Source of the DNA: Margaritispora aquatica
Taxonomy: Eukaryota; Ascomycota; Leotiomycetes; Helotiales; Discinellaceae
DNA length: 64,000 nt
Assembly (NCBI GenBank): GCA_007644065.1
Contig: VJWN01000016.1
Span: 729,207-793,206, forward strand
Direction: 5' to 3'
Both the position numbers and the translations under genes were made by a program. The notes beneath the pieces were generated by a model that worked only from the letters and a program-made list of their open reading frames with translations, was not told the origin of the DNA and did no database searches. Below, piece after piece: positions 1 through 12,630 of this stretch (its first letter is position 1; every line of letters starts with the position of its first letter).

Positions 1-1529
1 CTTAGCTTCGGACATGGCTATATAATCAATGCAAGCCATTACAATCTCGTCCAGATCGAACCAATACGCTTGTAAATTCCTTTTTGGGTTTTACTTCTGC
101 CACTTTGCTGAGCGGCGGTGAGGGGCGGTGTCTCAAATGTCTTCAAGCATCAAGGTGGAGGGTAAGTGTTTCAAGCCATCTATCGGATTTCTCTAGATAG
201 GCTTGAGTCAAGGTGCAACCCTCCAACTGATTCCTCCGAGCCTTGCGATCTCACCGCGGCCACGACTTCGCAAGTCCACGTTCTTCGAGGCTGAGCTTGC
301 GAGCCATGGACGAAGACAATGCTGTAAAATAATCAGATGATTGTTGCAGCTTTTGCAGAAGCTCAGGTTACTCTGCGACAGTGTGAGAAATAATTAGATC
401 GGATTAATGGCTTTCAATCTAATTTAATCAACCAAATCTTTCTCTTAATCTAAATCTATGCTCTTCAAACCATCTTCCTTTGTCACTCATACGCAAGGTG
501 AGCAGTTCAAGAGCCTGAAAGCATATTCCGACATTAGAATCGCAATGCTTAGAGCAACAAGGGCCAACCTGCCTGTCCAATATCCATTCTTGCTTACTAA
601 CTATGGTGACGCTTGGGAAAGGAGTATTTAGTATTCCTCGAATACCTTAAGGTAGCTGCTGTGATAGTGTCGGGCGCGGTCTTGGGGACCATAATCATGA
701 GGCTATATTCTTTTTCTCGGTCACTAAGAGTCGAGACTCGATCTACGTAGTTCTTTCTCATAACGCCGCAATCTCTTTATCCTTCCCTACTATGAATATT
801 GCTAAGGTCTCGGAGCGATCCGGATCGAGGGAGGTATCCTGACCTTTCCCTTGGTCGTTCCTTTGGGCCCAGGTCTCGGATTGTTCTATTTTTTTAATCG
901 TCTTGTTCCTCTTCGGGATCCCCTAATTACGAGCCCTTTTTATTATCGTAATACTTTCGCATATATTGTGCTAGATGTAAATATAACGTACTCGATATCG
1001 TCTCAGTCTTCCTATACTGTCTCTTATTCCCTTCTCTATAGATAATTAATCGAACGGTTCAAACCTATGAAATGGCCCCTTTTACTCCGGGTATTAACTA
1101 GTGAATCTCCTTTGAGCTTAAGAAGGCATCCATCACGCGTCTCCTAAGAGATTCCTAGGGATAATTTGTAATAGCTTCTAGGCAGTGACGCAATTAATCC
1201 TGTTACTCCTCGAGAACGTATAACTTGCCGGGTTGCTCGACTTTGGAGATAGATTAGACTATGGCGGGTCAGATCCAATAGCAAGGAGTTATTTTCGCTA
1301 TTACTTAGTATCTCAAATCACTAATCGTGGTCATACCTTACTCAAAGGAGAATTGAATGATCTTATCTTTCACAGTTGCGAAGTCTGATTAGATAGAGTG
1401 TAAAAGAGTCTCATTGGTCTTCATTCTTACTCTGCGCCTTAGCCTTAAGTAGCTAGGCTGAAAACAAATGGGTGGCCATATACTGCCTACTCTCTCTGTA
1501 TGGAAGCTCAGCCATGGAAGGTATAAGTC
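1..1529. other. Gene-free flank, possible degenerate repeat
   Basis: No open frame here resembles a protein. The part from about 640 to 1480 is poor in CpA/TpG and rich in TpA, as expected of an old RIP-mutated repeat, but I could not recognise a transposon protein or terminal repeat. It lies downstream (3') of the GH71 gene. Confidence 0.4.
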
Positions 1530-3558
1530 TTATGGACAGAACCCTTCAGTGTCGATGAAGCGCTTTGCCAAGGATTCTGGTAAGTAGTCGATTCCAACTT
1601 TGCCACCTGCATCTTTGGAAATTGTATGGCGCTTCATCCAACAAGGTGTCGAATCTTGCGCAAGTCCAGTGTCGCGGTGAACATAAATCAAAGGCAGATT
1701 CCAGAAACACATCGAGTATGGATTGTCATCGTTCTGTATGGGGACCGTGTCGCTGAAGTCATAAACGCCACCGTAGTCATTTTTCGCTTTTTGACACTCG
1801 TAAGATCCTTTATAAACATAATCAATGGTGATTTGGTACTTTAACCAGAGTACTTCGTGGGCGAATGCTGTTCTTCCCAGTGGAACAGATATCCACTCAC
1901 GTTGAATTCCGTCAGTGAATCTGTCCGCACCAGCATGAGTTGGCCGCTCTAAATTGCAACAACGCTCTGTTCCATCAAAGTTTAATACATAACCACCATT
2001 GGAAGGACAGTCTACGAGGCTGAAAGCATCTACGGTGATGTACAGAAGCGCCGATGTCATAAGCCCACTGATAAAAGACTCCTTGAGGTACTTTCCAAAG
2101 CTTTCTTGAAATGGCTGGAAGTTCGGAATAGGAAAAGCGTACTTCCCATTTGCAAAGAACCTTGCCATATCTGTTTTGTAGGCGTAGTTTGCTGATTCAG
2201 TTGGGTCGAAGAAGAGTGCCGAAGGAGGAAATTTGCTGAGATCTCCTGTATTGAAGACAGCCTCGCCAGCTTTTATGAGGGCGGTTTGCATTTTGAGGAA
2301 ATTATTGGCCAATCTTGCACGGAGAAATTTCTCTGTCTCCTTAAGATAGTCCTCCTCGTCATCTTTTGGGTCCTTTTGCAAATCCTTGGAGAGAGCAACG
2401 GCAGCGCCCACAATGCCAGATACTGCCCCAAAAATAGGTTTAGCAGGGTACAATCCCAGTGCTGTGGTTGCGGTTCCAAATGTCCCGGCCACGATTGTCA
2501 GGCCATCGTTCAACTTAGAATAAGGCTCAACTCGCTCCAATGCAATGTCATCAATCAAAGCTTGAGTATTGATGTCAGCAAGGAGGGTGCTGACCACCAA
2601 ACTCGTGTGTAGACCGTTGAGTAGTGCATGGTAATTGACAAATGCCTTTTGGATGTAGTTATACGCAATGTTAACATCCCATTCCACGGGACATTTTGCA
2701 CCACCCATAACACAGTTGCCGGTGTCGAGGGGGTTGTTACAGTTTATGACCGATAGATGTGTGTACTTGTTAAGGGTATCATCAATGTCTAGATCACAGA
2801 AATGATCAGCACTACCTTAAGAGAATGTACAAGGCTCCTTACCCTTAGGCCCATGTCTGAAAGCAATCTCGTCCAAAATGTGACCAGCGTCCGAAAGCTT
2901 CCACATTCTCTCCTTGGAAGTACTATCTTGCTCAAAATAGCCACACCAATCAATAGCATCTGGAGGTGCTAGATCAAAGAAGATGGCCATTGAATTAGAA
3001 GTAGAGCAGGCAATATCCGGACAGTACCCACTAAGTGCCAATGTTAGTAGTCCACATTGACTCCACTGAAGCAAACAAAAGTACAGTTTCAATATGAAGT
3101 GTGCGGAAAGGGGTGGGAACATGGCTTACTGTGAGCATGCGAAGGCACAAAGCCCACCATCGTCACCTGATGTAGGCCAACCTGTGACGTCGACTGTCGC
3201 TGGCAATGCGTTTTGAGGACCTTGTGCAGTGCAAGTACATACAGATGGACAGAAGCCAAAATAGCAGGAGAAGTCACAAAGACCAATGAGATTCCCTGGG
3301 CCTGTGCCTTTAACGCAGACTTGCTTCCAGTACACGGGAAAAGGTCCCTCTTGAGGTGGCAGTGACAGTGTGACCTTAGTAGTTGAGCAAGCGGTAGAAG
3401 GACAGTAGCCACGATTGCACTGTTACAAAGTTAGTATATCATGTCAATATGTCTACAAGAACTTCATAACTGTGCAAATATGAGGTATTATGCACAGCGT
3501 ATCCTGCGGGCTTAACTTTCTAGAGAACAAAAAGTTGTTCCCTTCTCTCGCAAAGATG

Positions 3559-4341
3559 CCCTACGGAAGCAACTCCGTCATAATTAATGGTAAAGTCCGT
3601 CATATCAATCGTTATAATAAATGACGCGAATTCTCAAAGGTTATGACGACCTTTACCCTTAATTATAACGAAATTCGACTTATTTTACAGCTACTTTTCG
3701 GACTTTTATAACGATTCTTTTTATAACGACTCTCACCATAAAAAATGACGAATCTTTTCTAACGGCTCTTACCATTAAAAATGACGAATCTTACTATATA
3801 TTTAAAACCCTACGCTACGAATCTATCTACCAATCTATATACTGCCTCTAGGTCTACTACTAACCTACCTTTGGATCTGCTGGATCTGCTGGATCTGCTG
3901 GATCTGCTGGATCTGCTGGATCTGCTGGATCTGCTCCTAACCTACCTATGGATCTACTGCCTGTAAGAGAACCAATTCGAAGGAGAATGAAGAAGGAGAA
4001 TAAAGAAGAAGAATGAGGGGAATAAGGGGAATAAGGTATTTGCGGTAAGAGGGTGGCAAAATATCCGGGCACGGTCTATTTTATATTATACGAAGGATCC
4101 GGATACGATGTCTGTGTATATCTATGTATATAGATCTATATAACGAAAGTCGTTATAAAGTATGGTGAGATATGTTATAAGACTAGTAGTATAGTAATTT
4201 CTCACCATTAGTTATAACGAAGTAAAAATCCACTTACAAACCTGCGTTATATTCGAAACCGAGTCAATATATTTTATGACGAGATCGCCATTGCTTATGG
4301 TGATCTTGGTCATAATGTATCACGAACCTGCTTCCGTAGGG
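3559..4341. mobile_element. MITE-like insertion inside a GH71 intron
   Basis: A 13-bp perfect inverted repeat, CCCTACGGAAGCA at 3559-3571 and its complement at 4329-4341, bounds 783 bp of AT-rich sequence. ATG flanks both ends and may be a 3-bp target duplication. The segment lies wholly inside the intron 4358-3420 (GTAAGT donor, ACTAAC branch site, ACAG acceptor), which is 939 nt while the other introns of the gene are about 50-130 nt. The interior has repeated 'accat(t)aaaaatgacgaatct' blocks (3738-3795), several inverted GTTATAA-type stretches and a 9-bp minisatellite. No transposase frame is seen, so it would be non-autonomous. The superfamily is not assigned. Confidence 0.6.
3873..3935 (+). 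repeat. 9-bp minisatellite, GGATCTGCT x7
   Basis: Seven perfect head-to-tail copies of GGATCTGCT (63 bp) sit inside the MITE-like insertion. Because the unit is nine bases the tract stays open in several frames (Leu-Asp-Leu repeats on plus, Ala-Asp-Pro on minus), which creates spurious ORFs. Confidence 0.95.
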
Positions 4342-6354
4342 ATGGACGCTGAACTTACTGCGTAGCTGCATAGACCGGAGTAGCTCTCATCTAATGCAGC
4401 GATGGGATAGCCGTTGACGTTGAGAGCAGTAGGTTCCTTGACCTGGTCACCCATTGCGAGACACGTACAAGCTTCTGCCGGGCAGTAGTTATAGTGACAA
4501 CTAAAGCTACATAGGCCAATTTTCCCACCTACTCCGGTACCCTCGATACATTTCAAGTCGGAAAACTTCTTTGGGGTTGAAACAGCTGAAATGGCGCCAC
4601 CTAGCGTTCCTCCCACCCAAGGGTTCCAATTCTGGACGCTGTTCAAATTAGCAGTTTTCTTTCAGGCTCACCGGACAAATACACAACACCAGCAGAAATG
4701 GCTGTTGTAGGAAGCTGAATCGCAATTGAATCAGAAGAGATCTTCACGGCCTACCTATTAGCAGAACTCCCCGAGATGGCCTGGCCTGTCATCGAAATTG
4801 TGGACCCTGGCTTGGACACAGTCACAACGACGGTACCGGTTCTACCATTGAATGGGGCACTGCCATGGAACACACCAAAATTCCCATAGGGTACATTTCT
4901 CCAAGTTGCAGCTTGAACCACGCCTCCAATCGAAACAGACACTGTTGCAGAAGAGGTGAGAAGTGCGGAGAAGAAGACTTTATCCTGTAAAACGTTGGCT
5001 GGATCAGTCTCGCATTGCTGTTGAGAGATGGTATTGCCTGTCGTTCCACCACTGCCACAAGCCTTATTCGAGTTAAGTCGATACCAGGCCATGACACCTT
5101 CTTGAGTAATAGTGGAGACTCCATTTTTGTACATGTCAATCAGGAATGGTAGAAACAATCTCCATCCGTCGTGCGGCATGCCGCGAACATAATTGAAAGG
5201 CGGATTTCCCTTGTCCGCTGCAAAGGCACCAAAGGCCTTTTCTACCAGAGGTTCGATAAAATGGCTCTCTCCGAAGTCGTTCCAGCTGATAATCTCGATA
5301 AATTCGGGCTGGGTCGTCATCACAATTTGCCAGCGATCGTGCCATAAGTCATCTCCTCGCCAGGCCCAGTCCTTGGTGTATCCGGGCATGTTAATGAAGA
5401 ACCAAGGCGAGAACTAGTTGGCCTCGATTAGCAAGGCTTTAATCAATCAGAACGGTTTACAGATGCTACTGCAGAGTGAACCCTCGACAAGCGGTTGATA
5501 GGTGATCGATAATGATGAGTGTTATATATACCGGCATCATATACGGCATTCCTTTGGCAAAATCGAGGTAGTAAGAAGCATCAACAACATTCAGCCCATC
5601 ATTGGCACCATATGGCCATGCACCCCAGTTGAACAATCCATTGGCTATTTGCAGCGCGACGGCTTTCTTAGCACCAAGGGATGACCAGTCTGGGACGAAG
5701 AAACATCCTACTTGTTTTTAGTTCTCCCTTTTCGTACTTGTTGAATATTTTTTGTTTTGGAGATATGTAGATCACTAGTCTTGAACAAGTAAATCCTGAG
5801 ATTGGAACAGATTTGAATGACCAGGTAGACGAATCACCAATTGCTGACTTGATGGCAACCCAGTCTGGGTAATGTTTGTCAATGTAGCAATTATACGGGA
5901 GTTCTACCCTCACCTTGGGCGCTTTCGGTGCCTTCGAATGTCGACACAAATGGCTGGTTGTTGTATTTAAAATAGGCACCATTCCCTTTGAACTGCTGGA
6001 TCAGATTGACCACATCAGAGGCTGCCCACTTCGATGGGCCATAGTCAAAGCAGAAAATAGCTTGAAGCCGACGTTGTTTGCAGCCTGGAAAGCAAGAGCC
6101 AGTGGCCCAGCCTCCCCGGCTGCCATATTGAGAGCAAAGGCGTCGAGGTGCGCTGCTTTCGCAAGTGCCATTTCATTTTGCCACTCAGCAAGAGTAGAGC
6201 TTTGGCAATTTCCAATCTGCGAGTACCCAATCAGCAACAGGCATCGAAGCGAACAAGACAGCGAAGCAGATATAACAACATACCATAAAATGCGCGAGCG
6301 CAGACTTGGCCAGGACTTGACATGGGCCCACAAGCAGAAGGAGTTGCCAAACTA

Positions 6355-6379
6355 CAGTACTAGACAACTGCTATTTAAC
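6355..6379 (+). repeat. Left terminal inverted repeat of the Tc1/mariner element
   Basis: Starts CAGTAC and shares 22 of 25 bases with the complement of 14612-14636. It is flanked on the outside by TA. Confidence 0.88.
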
Positions 6380-6479
6380 AAACCGAAGAACACGAAAAAT
6401 CCGAAATTTCGTAACACTACGTTTTCTTTAATATTAAATCAACTAACAAGTTTAAAATCACGAAAATAGAATCATTTAA

Positions 6480-7098
6480 AAGCTCTAATCCCTCTCTATA
6501 ATATATATAAACGTAGGGGTTCTATAACGCTATAAACCCCCTAGTATTTCGTATACCACCCGTCCGCTACGATATAGACCTCTATTCTACTATACATACT
6601 CTTATATAAATTATCGAAAAGTAACTAATCTAGTATATCCTACGTAGCCTGTAAACAGCTCTCTAGCCTCGCTCTTACTACTTCTAACTCGCTTTTTTCG
6701 GCTATAATATTAAGAAATATATCGTAGACCCGTGTTTTAAGGTACTACTAAACGTGCTTAATAGGATTAAGGTCCGGCGAGTACGTAGGCTAGTTTAGAA
6801 GATAAGGAATACCCTTATTACGAAACTATTCGCGGACCTTATACGTATAGTATATAGGTGTATTATCTTATATAAATATATAGCTAGGCTCTATTTCGTC
6901 GAAAGCCGGTACTACCTCTACGTCGAGGATCTCGAGGTATAAATTAGCCGAATATCTATGTTTTTTAGACTCGAAATCTCGGTCTATAATATAGAGGTTA
7001 TTTTTTCTATAGTCCTAAAAGAACCCCTAGACTATAACCTTTATATTTTTATTCGTACCGTATATTTAGACCTTATTCCGATCTTACTTCTATCCTAG
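6480..7098 (-). pseudogene. Tc1/mariner transposase, C-terminal remnant
   Basis: On the minus strand 6783-6760 reads YSPDLNPI, the signature just before the third catalytic acidic residue of Tc1/mariner transposases (SPDLNPIEHVW in intact relatives). It is followed by HV and then stop codons where Trp is expected. The rest is full of TAG/TAA from RIP-like transitions. The order (C-terminus at low coordinates) fits a minus-strand gene whose N-terminal part is at 14001-14560. Confidence 0.7.
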
Positions 7099-7330
7099 TG
7101 TCAGGAATAGCATGTGAGTAGTACAGGTCACGTGGTATAGGCGTGACAGAGGTGTTAGGTAACAAAAGAGTTACGGACCTGTCGGCCATGCCTCCGACTA
7201 GTGTCTGGTTACCCCGCTTCTCGTATATAAATAGGAGTTAGGAGTAACTTAGTAAAAGTAGAGAGAAGTTTTAATAAGATTATAATTCCTATAATACTAA
7301 TTCTTACTACCTTACTAAGCGAACCTTATA
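7099..7330 (+). repeat. 5' LTR
   Basis: 232 bp, same length as 13764-13995. Its left two thirds keep CpA/TpG dinucleotides (TGTCAGG, CATGTGAG, GGTCACGTGG), while its last ~60 bp are mutated (…CCTTATA instead of …CCTCACA). It contains a TATATAAATA box at about 7223. Confidence 0.95.
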
Positions 7331-7699
7331 TTCTTCTCTCTCTCTAATACTCGAAAACGAGAGGTAGTTCGGTATAAATCGGTTAAAAAATATACTAGTT
7401 ATAAAACTAGTTATATTTATTTAAGGGAAGTAGGCTATACCTTTTACTTATTCGTAGATATAAGGGGGGAACTAGTAGAGTAGGACTATATTAGAAAGAG
7501 CTAAAATAAGGCTTAGCTATATTCGAGAACTTATTATAAAGAACGAAGAAGACGAAGAAGATAAAGATAAAGGAGATAAAGATAAATCGGTTAAGGATTA
7601 AGAAGACCCTCGATAATCTACTACTATAGTAACTCTTATACTTAACTAAGAGTTAGTCTAGAAGTAAAAAAAAGTTAATTAGTTAAAATAATAAATTAT

Positions 7700-10600
7700 A
7701 GTTATATAATAACGTCGTTATAACTAATAACGATAAAGCTGAAACGTCTCCAAAACGGCTAGGTTAAGTAAAAAAGCCTAAGCCCTACGTAAAGAGCTTG
7801 TAAACTTATATAGGGAAGAAAAAGAGGAAGAAGATTATAATCCGTTAAGGGGCTATAAACGTCGATATTAGAGATCCTAAACTAAGAAAGTCGATTTTAA
7901 AGGTCTACCTTAATACCGAAACTACTACGGTAAAGTACTAACTAGTTATATCTTTCGACTAAAGATTAAGTTACTCGAAATATTCTATAAGAAATTACTA
8001 AGTAAAACCTAAGCTTTTATTAAGTAGGTAGAACGACGTTTTATATAAGATAATAGAAAGGACTATCTTACTAACTAAAGTAGAATTCTATTTTATATAG
8101 TCTCTTTTAATATAGTACCTAAACGGAAATAGACCTCTTATAAAGAAAACTAAAAAGGAATTAAAAATATTAACTAGAATAATTTTAAGGGTTTCCTTAA
8201 AGGTACTAATAGTAACCTTACGGGTTTACTTCTATATACCTCTAATAAGTATATAGAGGCTCGGTATTAAAAAGATTAACTAATTAAGGATTTTATAATC
8301 TATTTAAAATCCTTTAAACAATAATTAAAGCTTATAAATAGTAAGAATAACGACTAGTAGAGATACTTAGTACTTTACTTTTAGTTATATCTAATACTAA
8401 AGCGAAACGTAAATATAAAGGATAAGGTTTCTATAGAATAGAAAAAGCTTATTAATCTTTATAAGTAACTATAAAGAGGAATAAAGAATTAGAATAAGAA
8501 TAAGGTTCTAACTAGTAGCTAAAACTATACTAATTAGAATCCTAGGAATAGATAGGAACCCTTATAAGATAAAGGAAAAGGTCCGGAATATTTAAATTTA
8601 AAAAAAGGCTACGTAAAGCCTAAATAGAACGATATAAATCGGACTTTTCTTAGACCTAAAACGGGGCTGACTAGGACTTGCTATAAATATAGCAAACTAA
8701 GATATATACCCTCTAGCTATCTACAAGTTAAGTGCTATAACTATAACGAAATAGGCTATATAACGCCTAATTACTTTAAGTCTAAGAAAGTGTAAGGAAA
8801 CTACTAGTTCTAGTGGTAATATTAATAATACTAACTATACTAAGTAATATTAAAGTACGTTAAAGGATTGTAATTTCGATCTAAGTTAAGGGAGCTAAGG
8901 AGATATAAAGGATAGAATAAGCCTTTATCGATAGTAGGGTAGAGTAGAGTTACGTATTATAAACTCTTACTATTAATTACAAATAGACTCTAGAGAATAA
9001 TTATATTAATCTAGTTATAGTAAATAGAATAGAAATCTTAACTTATAGAATTTATAAGATTAACCTAAAGGTTATAAACTTTAAAGGTATAACGAAGACC
9101 CTTTAATACGGCTTTATAGTCTATAAGTTTACTAACCTTAACTTTTCTTTTATTCTAGGATTCCTTTAGTTAAAGGATATTAACCCTACTATTAGATTTT
9201 ACTTAAAGACTTAGCGATACCTCTTCGAAAAGTATTAGATTTACTTAGTAATAACGTTACGTTTTAAAAAAAAAGTTAAAGGATTACTTATATATTATAT
9301 AGTTATTAGGACTATTACTAAAGAGATAAAGAAGCTTTTATTAGAGCTTAAAGACTATAAGATAGTTTTCGATAATACTAACGTTAGTATCTTATTTAAA
9401 TACTATCCGATAGAATACTAAATTAACTTAGAGCCTAGTACAGAGGTACTATAGAGACTAGTTTACTCTTTATTAGAACGGGAGCTTTTAGTTCTTCGGG
9501 AATATCTCGATACTAGTGTAAAGAAAGGGTAGATCTATTATTTAACTAGTTCTATAGGAGTATCTATCCTTTTTATACTTAAGAAGGATAGAGGACTAAG
9601 GTTATACGTCGACTACTACGGGTTAAACAAGGTAATAATTAAGAATCGTACTTCTTTACTATTAATTAGTAAAATACTAGATCGACTATAACGTTCGTAA
9701 AGATTTATAAAGCTAGATCTAAAAGACGTATACTATTATCTTTAGATTAAAGAAGAAGATAAGTAGAAGATAGCCTTTCGGACTTGTTACGGATACTTTA
9801 AGTATTTAGTCTTACTATTTAGATTATCTAATACTTCCGTTACTTTCTAAGCCTATATTAATTAAGCTCTTATTAGTCTCGTTAACGTTACTTATATAGT
9901 TTATTTAAACGATATTTTAATCTTTTTAGAAGATCCTAGAAAGTATATAGAGGTAGTATAGAAGGTTCTTATATAACTCGAATAATATAAGCTTTTCGTT
10001 AATCTTAAAAAATATATTTTTAATACTAATATAATAGAATTTCTAGGTTTTATTATTAGACTATAAAGGGTTACTATAGATCCGTTAAGAGTTAGTATTA
10101 TATCTAACTAGTCTATACCTAAGTCTTTCTAAGATATTTAAGTATTTTTAGGATTTACTAACTTTTATAAAAGGTTTATTTAAAAGTATTTAAAAATCTC
10201 TTATTCTTTAACTAAGATACTAAAAGGAATAGAAAAAGAAAAGAAGACAAAGCTATATCGTCTCTTTCTCAAAGCTAAGTTAGTTTTTAGAGACTTCTAT
10301 AAGAAATTTATCGAAGTACTAATTCTTTATTATTTTAATCCTACTAAAAGAATTATAGTAGAAATAAATACTTTATAGTTTACTATTAAAGGTATTTTAT
10401 TCTAACTATTTAGAGAAGAAAAGGATACGAGATAGTACCTTATCGCTTTCTATTTAAAAAAGCTTTTTCTTATAGAAAGGAATTATAAAGTCTATAATAC
10501 TAAGCTAATAGCTATAGTTTTTACGTTTAAATAGTAAGGATAATACCTCTATAAGGCCTCCGAAGTAGTTACGGTTCGTACTAACTATAAGAACCTAAAA

Positions 10601-12630
10601 TACTTTATAACTAAAAGAAAGCTTAACGGTAGATAAGCCTATTAAGTAAAGAGTCTAGCTAAAATCGATTTTATAATTAAGTATAGACTTAGAAAAACTA
10701 ATCTAGTAAATAGGCCTTTACGGAGGCTAGACTATAGAGAAATAGAAAGGGATAATAATTCCTTATTTATACTATATAATAAGCTAAAAATAGCTACGGT
10801 AGTATAGAAAGATATTAAACTACTCTATAAAAGAGTTAAGATTATCGTTATATTTATAGTAGCTTCTAAACCCTAGAAGGTAAGAATAGAGATAAGGATT
10901 AGATACTCCTAGAATAGAGATACTCTATAGCTTAGTTAAAGACCTTATATATAAAACGTATAGGCTAAAGATAATCGTAATATAGTAGATAATATTAAGC
11001 TACTAAAGCCTATTACTAGAGCTATTAGTTATAAATAATACGTTCTACGGTTACTAGTAGTTCTACTACTAGTAACTAAAATAGTAAATAAACCTATATT
11101 AAAACCGTTTTATAATATACTTTTTTAATTATAAAAGAATAACCCTTTTATAAAAGAAAAGTACTATAATATAAGGCTAGTATAGAGATATACTAGAAGA
11201 GATATATAAAGAGTAGACCTAAGTAGTCTATTAAAATATAGGAATACAACGTATATCCTACCTAAAAGAGCTTTAAGATTAAAGGTGATTTAGACTTACT
11301 ATAATAATATAACGGTAGACTACTTTAGAATAACTAAAACTATTAAGCTAATTAAAAGAAAATATTTTTAGATAGATATAAAAAATAATATAAAAGAATA
11401 CGTTACTAGCTATATAGTATACTAAAGAGGTAAGGTAAAAAGACACCGTCTCTACGGTAAGATAGCTCTGTTTTTAGTCCTCCTTATACTATAGAAAGAG
11501 ATAACTATAGACTTTATAATAGATCTCCTACCTTTAAAATAAAGAGTATAGACGTATAACTTTATTCTAGTAGTAGTTAATAGGTTTATAAAGATAGCTT
11601 AGTATATACTATATCGTAAAACTATCGATATAGTAGAGCTTACTAATTTATTTATATATTACGTATATAAGGATTTTAGTTATCTAAAAGGTATAACCTC
11701 TAATAGAGGTTTAGTATTTATAAGTAAGTTTTAGTCTATAGTAATATAGTACCTTTAGGTTTACTACCGTCTTAGTACTACTTTTTATCTATAAACGGAT
11801 AGCTAAATAAAGTATTAGAACTAGACTCTAGAGTTTTATCTTCGAGTATTTTATAATTATAAGTAGTTAGATTAGACAAATAAACTAGTATTAACTAAGT
11901 TTACTTATAATAACTCGGTCTATAGTAGTACTAGTAAGATACCGTTTTAACTACTTTATAGATACTATCTTAAACTAGATATAAACGTTAAGGATACTAT
12001 CCTTATTAAGGGAGTACCTACTACTAAAAAAAGAATTAAAATACTTATTTAAGATCGAGAAAAGACTAGGGTAACCCTCCGTAACGTAGCTAAATCGTAT
12101 AAGAAGTTTTATAATAAAAAGTATAACCTAATAAGATTTAAGATTAAAGACAAGGTATTACTATTAACTAAAAACATTCGTTAATTATACCCTAGTAAAA
12201 AACTCTCTAATAAATTCCTTAGACCTTTTAAAATTATAGCGATTAAGGGTTAGTATAGATAAGCCTACTAACTAAAGCTCTTATAATACTACCGAATATA
12301 TAACGTTTTCTATATATTATTATTAGAACTATAGAAGGGCTATAAAGAAGTAGAGGTATCCGTAAAAGAAGTATAGATCCGGGACGAGCTAGAGTACAAA
12401 GTAAAGGCTATCTAAGTATACTATAAAGGTAATAACGGAAGGGAATACCTAGTAAGATAAAAGGGATATAGACCTAACGAAGATATATAAGAACTACTAG
12501 AATACCTAAGGAATATAGAGAAAGAGCTTTAAAAGTATCTTTAAAATACTATTATTAACAAGCCTATTCCTATACGTACTAGGACAAAACGGAAGCCACG
12601 ACGTCGTAAATAGAAAGTATAATAATAAGT
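7700..12630 (+). pseudogene. Degenerate gag-pol of the chromovirus
   Basis: Landmarks are the zinc knuckle at 8733-8774 reading CYNYNEIGYITPNY (the CCHC Cys and His have become Tyr); the protease IDS motif at 8983-8994, Gly to Arg; reverse transcriptase from about 9600, with the catalytic YLDD at 9902-9922 now YLND; RNase H near 10,350; integrase zinc region near 11,300-11,450 and core near 11,500; and the chromodomain at 12392-12508, where the Trp of the LVRWKGY-type motif is a stop. Limits are approximate. No part can be translated for more than a few dozen codons. Confidence 0.9.

Larger units (their letters stand above)
1530..6352 (-). pseudogene. GH71 alpha-1,3-glucanase (mutanase), main body of a transposon-split gene
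   Basis: This is the body of a secreted GH71 endo-alpha-1,3-glucanase, an enzyme of fungal wall glucan. Exons (minus): 6352-6284, 6216-5914, 5864-5838 (27 nt), 5707-5532, 5413-4755, 4638-4359, 3419-3130, 3030-2843, 2788-1530. The family is shown by AHFMIGN at the mature start, ALAKAAHLDAFALN, NWGAWPYGANDG, MPGYTKDWAWRG and WNDFGESH, whose D and E correspond to the GH71 catalytic pair. Exons 6-8 encode Cys-rich CBM24-like modules (LCSFSC, NYCPAEACTC, HGYCPD). Exon 9 encodes an uncharacterised tail beginning DIDDTLNKYTHLSV. An apparent in-frame TAA at 2817-2819 lies inside a 54-nt GTAAGG-CTAG intron, so it is not a defect. Two real defects exist: the ATG end is displaced to 14657, and exon 2 lacks one T near 6054-6058 (an AAAA run on the plus strand), which shifts GFKLF out of frame with the following CFDYG. 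The exon sum is one base short of whole codons; about 1,090 residues were expected. Confidence 0.9.

Noticed and set aside
2817..2819. In-frame TAA in the GH71 C-terminal part, at first read as a RIP-made nonsense codon
   Set aside because: It lies within a 54-nt stretch with GTAAGG donor, CTGAT branch site and CTAG acceptor; removing it joins GPK to DIDDTLNKYT in frame.
3781..4072. Leu-Asp and Ala-Asp-Pro repeat ORFs on both strands
   Set aside because: They are by-products of the 9-bp minisatellite in an intronic insertion.
6185..6367. Open frame from 6367 with a signal-peptide look, as the GH71 start
   Set aside because: Its first codon is TTG and its first bases belong to the transposon inverted repeat; the true ATG is at 14657.
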